From NCBI GenBank assembly GCA_003565035.1, contig PXDP01000232.1, forward strand, positions 1 through 10,974: DNA of 10,974 bases, read 5' to 3'. The DNA is from PVC group bacterium (GTDB taxonomy: Bacteria; Verrucomicrobiota; Kiritimatiellia; SS1-B-03-39; UBA6053). Position numbers and translations under genes: made by a program. This document shows, one piece after another, positions 5,938-10,974 of this stretch. Numbering within the stretch: the stretch's first letter is position 1; each line of letters opens with the position of its first letter. The notes beneath the pieces were generated by a model. That model was not told the DNA's origin. It did not search any database and was given only the letters and a program-made list of their open reading frames with translations.

Positions 5938-8072
5938 GTGGGGACTCCGGGTTGAATGTGAACGGATAGAATAGTCAAGGGGTTATGGGGGGACGGGGTG
6001 TGAGGAGCGATCCAGATTTGTGCGGTCTCACGGGCGGGGACGCTGCGCCCGGCCTCATCAAAAAAGGTGAAGTATTCAGCCGTTAAATCAAAAGCCACGC
6101 TTTTTGATTCGCCGGGGGCAAGATCCACGGTTCGACAGGCCACCAGATTGCACCAGGGTCCGTCGCGGTCCTCCGGAATTCGCACATAGACCTGAGCCAG
6201 AGTTTCGGCGCGGCCGTTCCCGGTGTTGGTGATCCGGGCGCTGAGGGTGCCGCCCCCGGCGGGGTCGGGCAAAAACGAAGGGGTCCCATACGCGAAGGTG
6301 CTGTAGCCGAGTCCGAAACCGAAAGGAAAAGCCGGGGCATGGTCGCCGGGATAGCGATAGGTCCGTCCCTTCATGCTGTAATCCTCGAAAGGCGGCACGT
6401 GATCGGGATGGGCGGGAATCGTGAAAGGCAGATGACCGCAAGGAGAGGCTTTGCCGAAGAGCAGTTCGCCGAGGGCTTCACCGCCCTGTTCGCCCGGATA
6501 CCAGGCCAGGAGCACCGCATCCGCCAGCTCCATCGCCTCGGGCATGATAATGGGGGAACCGCCGGTGACGACGAGCACCAGGGGTTTGCCGGACTGCGTC
6601 TTGAGCCGGTGGAGATAGTCGAGCTGTACCTCGGGAAGGGTCATGCGGTCCCGGTCCCCGCCGAGGGCACTGGCAATGCATTCGCCATGCTCTCCCTCCA
6701 TCAGCGGGGTGTTGCCCACCATCGCCACCGCCACGTCGGCGTTTTCCGCCAGGCCGATGGCCCAGGTCGAGTCGTGCAGATGCGGGTGCACCCAGTCGCA
6801 GCCCTGCAGATGGGTGACCACCACGCCATCAGGAGCATGACGCACCACGCCCTCGAGCAGCGTGACCAGCGAACCGGATACGCCGCGGTAGAAGTTACCA
6901 AGCAGCACGTTGATGTCCGCAGCGGCGGGTCCGGAAACCGCGATACGGCGGATGTCGGTCCCCAAAGGAAGGATGCCGTTGTTTTTGAGCAGGACCATGG
7001 AGTTGCGGGCCAACCTTCGGCTGAGGGCGAGGTGTTCCGCACACTGCAGGATCTCCGTCCCCGGCTCGCCGGGGGCGGGGTGACGGACGGGGCGCAACAC
7101 ATCCAGCTTCTCCGCCAGGCGCAGCACCCGGTTGGCGGCCTGGTCGATATCGGCCTCGTCGATCAGGCCGCGTTCGAGCGCTTCGCGGACGGTATCGGGA
7201 GCCAGGTCATCCCCCAGGCTCATGTCGCAACCGCTGCGCAGCGCCAGGGCGGCGGATTCGGCGGCATCGCGGGTGACCGCGTGTCCGGGCAGTTCTTTCA
7301 TCTGCCGGGCGAGAAAGGCCCATTGGGTGTCGGTGGAATCCGCATCGGTTTCATCCCGGTTTCCGCGGTGAAACGCGGCGATGGCACCGGCATCGGACAC
7401 CACCATGCCGTCAAAGCCCCAGTCCTTGCGGAGTATCCCGTTCAGCAAGGCGGGCGAACCGCAGCAGGGTTCGCCGTTGAGGGCGTTGTAGGCACCCATG
7501 ACCACCGCCACCCCGGCATCCACCAATTTTTTGAAGTGCGGCAGATAGGTTTCGTGCAGCAGTTTGGGGGAAATCTCCGCGTTGAAAGCGGTGCGGTGGG
7601 CTTCCGGTCCGCTGTGAACCGCCAGATGCTTGGCGCAGGCGGCCACAAGCAGTTGCCCGGGGGCCTCTCCCTGAAGTCCGCGGACAAAGGCGGCACCCAT
7701 GTCGCCGGTGAGGCAGGGATCCTCCCCGAAGGTTTCCTGTCCCCTGCCCCAGCGAGGATCGCGGAAGAGATTGATGTTGGGGGTCCAGTAGGCCAGCGAA
7801 ATAAAGGAGCTGGCGGGCCAGTCCGGACTGAAAAATTTGGCGCGGGCCTCCAGGGCGATGGCCCTCGCGGCGGCCTGAACCGTTGCGGGGTCGAACGTGG
7901 CCGCCATGGCGATGGGGAGCGGGAACACGGTTGCGCGCCCGGTGTGACAGAGCCCATGCAGGCATTCACCTCCGAACGCGAACGGGGCAATATCGAAGCG
8001 GGGAAGCCCCGGCCAGCTGTTTCGGAGCAGATCGAGTTTCTCGTTCAGAGTCAGTTGCGTGACCGCAATCAT
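5934..8072 (-). CDS. Glycoside hydrolase family 3 beta-glycosidase (beta-glucosidase/beta-xylosidase type)
   Basis: A 712-aa retaining exo-glycosidase that removes non-reducing beta-linked glucose or xylose. The N-terminal barrel carries GGECLHG (34-40), YWTPNINLFRDPRWGRGQETFGEDP (95-119), CAKHLAVHSGPE (146-157) and GFDGMVVSDAGA (219-230), with Asp227 as nucleophile. The second domain begins near 341 and includes LLKNNGILPL (361-370). The acid/base Glu is probably in MEGEHGE (458-464). A fibronectin-III-like domain follows GFGLGYSTFAYG (584-595). These motifs resemble the xylosidase/glucosidase branch of GH3 most closely. No signal peptide is present, so the enzyme is likely cytoplasmic. I chose the ATG at 8072-8070 because LTLNEKLDLL directly afterwards is the usual GH3 start, GAAAGGG sits 7 nt upstream, and the ATG overlaps the GH78 stop (ATGA). 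An upstream in-frame extension to 8369 lies inside the GH78 gene and has no GH3 character. Confidence 0.95.
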   Translation of the reverse strand: MIAVTQLTLNEKLDLLRNSWPGLPRFDIAPFAFGGECLHGLCHTGRATVFPLPIAMAATFDPATVQAAARAIALEARAKFFSPDWPASSFISLAYWTPNINLFRDPRWGRGQETFGEDPCLTGDMGAAFVRGLQGEAPGQLLVAACAKHLAVHSGPEAHRTAFNAEISPKLLHETYLPHFKKLVDAGVAVVMGAYNALNGEPCCGSPALLNGILRKDWGFDGMVVSDAGAIAAFHRGNRDETDADSTDTQWAFLARQMKELPGHAVTRDAAESAALALRSGCDMSLGDDLAPDTVREALERGLIDEADIDQAANRVLRLAEKLDVLRPVRHPAPGEPGTEILQCAEHLALSRRLARNSMVLLKNNGILPLGTDIRRIAVSGPAAADINVLLGNFYRGVSGSLVTLLEGVVRHAPDGVVVTHLQGCDWVHPHLHDSTWAIGLAENADVAVAMVGNTPLMEGEHGECIASALGGDRDRMTLPEVQLDYLHRLKTQSGKPLVLVVTGGSPIIMPEAMELADAVLLAWYPGEQGGEALGELLFGKASPCGHLPFTIPAHPDHVPPFEDYSMKGRTYRYPGDHAPAFPFGFGLGYSTFAYGTPSFLPDPAGGGTLSARITNTGNGRAETLAQVYVRIPEDRDGPWCNLVACRTVDLAPGESKSVAFDLTAEYFTFFDEAGRSVPARETAQIWIAPHTPSPHNPLTILSVHIQPGVPT
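5945..5948 (-). promoter_or_regulatory. Ribosome binding site for the secreted GH-A-like gene
   Basis: GGAG on the minus strand, 7 nt before the ATG at 5937-5935, within the last codons of the GH3 gene. It supports the start that yields a clean signal peptide. Confidence 0.55.
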
Positions 8073-10801
8073 ACGCAAACCCTTTCTGATGTCGGTTTGA
8101 TGTGAAGGGTCATGCCTTCGGGCACCTTCACCATGGGGGCGGCGTTCTCTGCGGTTTTGTCCCAGCGAATGCGGATGGGACCAAGCGGGCTGGCAAAGAC
8201 CGCGTCCACACGCGGCAGCGGCGAACGGGCGGGGTCCAGCTTCCAGAGGGACGGATTTCCGGGTTCCGGCTGATACAGTCCGGCCAGCCAGTCGCGGCAG
8301 AATACCGCCGGCGCGCCGCTCCAACTGTGGCAGCAGCTTCCCCGCCGCTGATCGGCGCGGGCAAAACATTCGTTGAGGGTGGGATAGCCCAGGCCCATCA
8401 GAAACCCGTAGGTTTCACGGAGAAGGTCCAGCGCCAGCTCCGCTTCGCCGTGTTCGGCCAGGGCGGGCAACAGGTAGATGAAAAAATAGAGTTCGATGTG
8501 GCTTTCCGGTGGATTCGAAGGATGCAATCCGCGATGGAAATTCTGCAAGAGCCGGGGTTTCAGACTGCGGAGGAGATCCGGCGCGGACCCCACGCCGAAG
8601 GCAAGTGCCAGTACATTCGCATGCGGGGCATCGGTTTGCGCGTCCAAAGAAGCACGGAAGCGTCCGTTCCCGGGATCCCAAAGGTGGGTTTCCACTTGGG
8701 TCTTCAGGGTGGCCGCCGACTCCAGAAACTTCGCCGCCTGATCGGCATGACCCAAAAGTTCTGCGAGGTCGGCACTGCAGAGCAGGGCCCGGTAGCGGAA
8801 CAGATTGAGGCAGGCATTGCCGCACCCTTTTTTTTCCTCTGATGTACAGCCCCAGTCCACGAAGACGTGCAGGCCGTCCGCGTTCCAAAGTCCGGTGCGG
8901 TCCACCGGCCAGGAGGGACTGTCCCAAATACGGGTCAGGGCCTCCCAGCAGTCGATCACGACCTGACGATCCCCGCTCTGCTGCCAGAAGCGGTGCAGGG
9001 CCAGAATCCAGATCAGGGTGAAGTCCTCGTGCGGGCGGCGCAGCCAGGAGGGGGTGCAGCAGGGAAGCTGTCCGTCGGGAAGCTGTGACTGGGCAAACAG
9101 ACGCAGACAGCGCGCGGCCACGGCGGGATCGGAATGGGCGAGTCCATGTACGGAGAGGTTGACAAACATGTCGCCAATATAGGTGCCCCGTTCCCGCCAG
9201 GGACAGTCGGCATAGCCTTCGTCGGTGGAGGCGATCAGGGTGTGTACTGATTGGTCAAAGGCCCAGTCGATGACCGGGTCCCCGCTTCGGAACATCACCC
9301 CGTCCGCATTGAGCAGACGCCGGGAGCGCACAAAAAAATCATGCAGAAAGACTGGGGTATCTTCGTTTCCGGGCGGCAGGCGGAAGGTGAGCTGCAGAAA
9401 GATGCCGCCCCGGGGATTGCAGACCTCAATCTGCTGCCGCCCGCCCTTCAGCACAAAACGGTCCGCCGCATCGGTAAAGGGGTTGCTCCCGTACAGCTTC
9501 ACGCAGCCGTCGGCACGACTCCAGTCGTCGTAGGCGATGTCCAGAAGGGTGCCGGCGGGTGCCTCCAGATCCAGGGAACCTTGACCGTAAACCTGGTCGG
9601 CAAAATCGAAGCAGAGCAGACGCACGGGTCCCCGTAATGCCTCCAAACGTTCTGAGTGTCTTCCGGGCCGATCCCAGACACAGAGCCGGGCCGGGTGGCA
9701 ACGGTGGATGTCCCCCGAATCGCGGTTCCATCCTGCCGGTGCGGCAAAGGTATCCGCCGGACCCGCTGCGGGCAAGCTTTGTTCGCCCTCCTGCAATGGC
9801 GAGAGCAGAAACACGTCGGTGCAGGCCCGGTCCGGCAAAGCATGGGCACTCACCCCGCTGTCCGCCGGCCATTCCATCAGCCAACTCCAACTCTCCCCCA
9901 GAATCCCCACCGAGCCGATGAGCGGATTCCAGCCTTCGCGCAAGCGCAGGGTGTTCCGCCACTGATTGCCCAGATCGCTCGGCGTACCGGCAGGCAGTGG
10001 CACATCGTTCAGCGACAGGCTCGACCAGAAATTCAGCAGGTCAATTTCCTGTTCCCGGGGACTGTGAAGCCAGGTGATGAATTGGCGGAAACGATCATGA
10101 CCCCTTTCCGCTTGACCTGTTTCCCGGGCACGAAGGAGGCGGCGGGAGTGGCCGGAATCGAGACTCACGAAGCCCACCCGGGGGCCCGGTACCGTCGCTT
10201 CCGCGCAGAGCTGTATCCGGGCGGGGCGGAGGGGTGCGTATGCCGGGATAGGCACGGAACGGGGATGCAATGGACCCCAGGGGCACTCCGCACCGGACAA
10301 GGCCCGCGGGGCTTGCCATTCGCCTTCGGTCAGTTCGTGCGCGAGTACGCGGGTATCGAGACATTCCGAAGGATTCTGGGCAAAACTGAACAGGCCGCTG
10401 TCGGCATCCCAGGCCTGATGGACCAGACAGAGCCACTGTCCGGGAGTGGCAAAGAGGGTCTCGTCATCATTCAGGCCGCCCCACGCCATAAAGCCAGGCT
10501 GACCCTCGGGCATGCTCTGATAGGAGGAGGTGCCGTAGAAATTGACTTCCACCCGCAGCGTGTTTTCCCCGGCATTCAGATAGGCATCCAGGCGCAGGGT
10601 GTCGAATTCCGGGTGGGAGGTGACAAAGCGGGCGGGACCGTAGTGAACAAAGACCTCGTTGACAAACACACGGAAACGGGTGTCCGCAAACAGGTGGAGT
10701 GTACAGGCACTGATTCCGTCCCACGAAACGGTCTGTTTGAAACTGACAAAAGCGTTCCGTTTTTGCGGCGAAGAATGCGTCCAGATGTAAGATGTGTGCA
10801 T
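8069..10801 (-). CDS. GH78-type alpha-L-rhamnosidase-like protein, first gene of the glycosidase operon
   Basis: A 910-aa probable inverting alpha-L-rhamnosidase, releasing terminal rhamnose from oligosaccharides or plant glycosides. The N-terminal beta-sandwich region (about 1-490) contains YIWTHSSPQKRNAFVSFKQ (5-23). The (alpha/alpha)6 barrel (about 500-845) holds DCPWRERGTYIGD (532-544). Its D532, E537 and D544 have the same spacing as the catalytic Asp/Glu/Asp of the Bacillus RhaB enzyme, with E537 the expected general acid. Glu811 in TLNECFA fits the general base, and HSWSGAPAVF (825-834) the wall of the pocket. A short C-terminal beta domain closes the protein. No signal peptide is present. 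I start at the ATG at 10801-10799. An in-frame ATG 13 codons further up adds a tail without family similarity. No Shine-Dalgarno sequence precedes either start. The motif differs from the common DCPQRDERLGWTGD, so another alpha-sugar is possible. Confidence 0.88.
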   Translation of the reverse strand: MHTSYIWTHSSPQKRNAFVSFKQTVSWDGISACTLHLFADTRFRVFVNEVFVHYGPARFVTSHPEFDTLRLDAYLNAGENTLRVEVNFYGTSSYQSMPEGQPGFMAWGGLNDDETLFATPGQWLCLVHQAWDADSGLFSFAQNPSECLDTRVLAHELTEGEWQAPRALSGAECPWGPLHPRSVPIPAYAPLRPARIQLCAEATVPGPRVGFVSLDSGHSRRLLRARETGQAERGHDRFRQFITWLHSPREQEIDLLNFWSSLSLNDVPLPAGTPSDLGNQWRNTLRLREGWNPLIGSVGILGESWSWLMEWPADSGVSAHALPDRACTDVFLLSPLQEGEQSLPAAGPADTFAAPAGWNRDSGDIHRCHPARLCVWDRPGRHSERLEALRGPVRLLCFDFADQVYGQGSLDLEAPAGTLLDIAYDDWSRADGCVKLYGSNPFTDAADRFVLKGGRQQIEVCNPRGGIFLQLTFRLPPGNEDTPVFLHDFFVRSRRLLNADGVMFRSGDPVIDWAFDQSVHTLIASTDEGYADCPWRERGTYIGDMFVNLSVHGLAHSDPAVAARCLRLFAQSQLPDGQLPCCTPSWLRRPHEDFTLIWILALHRFWQQSGDRQVVIDCWEALTRIWDSPSWPVDRTGLWNADGLHVFVDWGCTSEEKKGCGNACLNLFRYRALLCSADLAELLGHADQAAKFLESAATLKTQVETHLWDPGNGRFRASLDAQTDAPHANVLALAFGVGSAPDLLRSLKPRLLQNFHRGLHPSNPPESHIELYFFIYLLPALAEHGEAELALDLLRETYGFLMGLGYPTLNECFARADQRRGSCCHSWSGAPAVFCRDWLAGLYQPEPGNPSLWKLDPARSPLPRVDAVFASPLGPIRIRWDKTAENAAPMVKVPEGMTLHIKPTSERVCV
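8080..8086 (-). promoter_or_regulatory. Ribosome binding site for the GH3 gene
   Basis: GAAAGGG on the minus strand, ending 7 nt before the ATG at 8072-8070. It supports the short GH3 start over the upstream in-frame extension. Confidence 0.5.
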
Positions 10802-10806
10802 AGGGG
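10795..10806 (-). repeat. Start-codon-spanning 12-mer, copy 1 (GH78 gene)
   Basis: CCCCTATGCACA on the minus strand spans the GH78 start codon. The same 12 bases span the start of the corrinoid-protein gene at 733-744. It is not a Shine-Dalgarno sequence. Both genes follow intergenic regions, so the identity may reflect a shared post-transcriptional or transcription-start signal, or coincidence. Confidence 0.35.
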
Positions 10807-10823
10807 GAATCCGTAGAGGTATG

Positions 10824-10837
10824 TTGAATCGGTAGCA
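10824..10837 (+). promoter_or_regulatory. Possible LacI-family operator, operon side
   Basis: TTGAATCGGTAGCA matches 11 of 14 positions of TGWAANCGNTNWCA and keeps the AANCGNT core and the terminal CA. It lies 23-36 bp upstream of the GH78 start, where a bound repressor would block transcription of the operon. Weak by itself; the pairing with 10870-10883 adds some weight. Confidence 0.28.
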
Positions 10838-10869
10838 CAAAAAAAGAGTTGATGGAATTCAACGAAAGA

Positions 10870-10883
10870 TGTAACCGTTGATC
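10870..10883 (+). promoter_or_regulatory. Possible LacI-family operator, regulator side
   Basis: TGTAACCGTTGATC matches 12 of 14 positions of the CcpA/LacI-family consensus TGWAANCGNTNWCA, missing only the terminal CA. It ends one base before the ATG of the LacI-type gene. Binding here would suggest autoregulation. Confidence 0.33.
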
Positions 10884-10884
10884 T

Positions 10885-10974
10885 ATGAGTGCAGTCTGGT
10901 TGAAAGATGTGGCGAATGCCGCAGGAGTTTCGGTGTCCACCGCCTCTCATGCGGTGAATGGTACGGGCTCCATC
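10885..10974 (+). CDS. LacI-family transcriptional regulator, N-terminal fragment
   Basis: Thirty codons are visible before the right edge, reading plus, opposite to all other genes. The peptide starts MSAVWLKDVANAAGVSVST and continues ASHAVNGTGSI. This is the classic LacI/GalR helix-turn-helix: helix 1 WLKDVANAAG (5-14), turn VSV, and recognition helix STASHAVN (18-25). A TGA in the same frame lies at 10879-10881, so ATG 10885 is the earliest ATG possible. No Shine-Dalgarno sequence is close enough to help. The sugar-binding domain is outside the window, so the inducer is unknown. The divergent position makes it the probable repressor of the glycosidase operon and of itself. Confidence 0.92.
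   Translation, partial: MSAVWLKDVANAAGVSVSTASHAVNGTGSI

Larger units (their letters stand above)
10802..10884. promoter_or_regulatory. Divergent control region between the LacI-type regulator and the glycosidase operon
   Basis: This 83-bp AT-richer region must hold promoters for both directions, though no clear -35/-10 pair can be assigned. It contains two sites with the LacI-family core AANCGNT (10827-10833 and 10873-10879), their CG centres 46 bp apart. It also has a 5-bp inverted repeat GTTGA-6-TCAAC at 10848-10863, three GTTGA copies (10823, 10848, 10877) and a 7-A run at about 10839-10845. A repressor gene placed head-to-head with its target operon usually controls both. Confidence 0.6.

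Noticed and set aside
6339..8105. 588-codon open frame on the plus strand
   Set aside because: Antisense to the clearly identified GH3 gene, with no domain similarity and His/Gly/Arg-rich shadow composition.
8073..8369. N-terminal extension of the GH3 frame inside the GH78 gene
   Set aside because: The added 99 residues are Arg/Pro-rich without GH3 similarity. The ATG at 8072 has a ribosome-binding site, the ATGA overlap and the family N-terminus.
9656..10816. 386-codon open frame on the plus strand
   Set aside because: Antisense to the GH78 gene, with no recognisable family and no ribosome-binding site of note.
10802..10840. 13-codon N-terminal extension of the GH78 gene (ATG at 10840)
   Set aside because: No ribosome-binding site, no family similarity, and it would run into the divergent control region. 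The internal MHTSYIW start fits better.
10885..10974. Reading the right edge as part of a minus-strand gene
   Set aside because: Minus-strand frames here lack any domain. The plus-strand translation is an unmistakable LacI-family helix-turn-helix.

Overview
The window is about 11 kb of GC-rich bacterial DNA, almost entirely coding. It looks like a carbohydrate-utilisation locus. Six genes lie on the minus strand and read from right to left. One gene fragment at the right edge reads outward on the plus strand. No rRNA, tRNA, insertion sequence, CRISPR array or phage gene is visible. Large glycosidase operons with a LacI-family regulator, together with a UroD-type methyltransferase and its corrinoid protein, suggest a polysaccharide- or plant-glycoside-degrading bacterium. 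The Verrucomicrobiota/Kiritimatiellota/Lentisphaerota group would fit, but this is a weak inference from gene content and not from a marker gene.

Layout in transcription order. At the far right (10885-10974) is the DNA-binding N-terminus of a LacI-family repressor, divergent from everything else. An 83-bp divergent control region (10802-10884) separates it from four glycosidase-type genes: a GH78-type alpha-L-rhamnosidase (10801-8069), a GH3 beta-glycosidase (8072-5934), a large secreted protein that looks like a poorly characterised clan GH-A hydrolase (5937-3103), and a GH94 glycoside phosphorylase (3106-833). Each of these junctions is the same 4-bp ATGA stop/start overlap, so this is one tightly coupled operon. 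After a 93-bp gap (740-832) with no visible terminator come a B12-binding corrinoid protein (739-101) and the first 34 codons of a UroD-family methyltransferase (104 to the left edge), again joined by ATGA.

How the parts may work together (inference). Only the GH-A-like protein carries a signal peptide, so it would act outside the cytoplasm and release oligosaccharides or glycosides. The GH78, GH3 and GH94 enzymes have no signal peptide and would process imported products inside the cell, removing terminal rhamnose, hydrolysing beta-glycosides, and conserving energy by phosphorolysis of a beta-linked disaccharide. The corrinoid protein/methyltransferase pair would remove a methyl group from some substrate. 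Next to a glycosidase operon, a methylated sugar or a methoxylated aglycone is an attractive but unproven candidate. No transporter is present in the window.

Translation signals show a pattern. The four operon-internal starts have a purine-rich Shine-Dalgarno element ending 7 nt before the ATG. The three genes that follow intergenic regions lack one. Two of these, the GH78 gene and the corrinoid-protein gene, share an identical 12-nt sequence across the start codon (CCCCTATGCACA).
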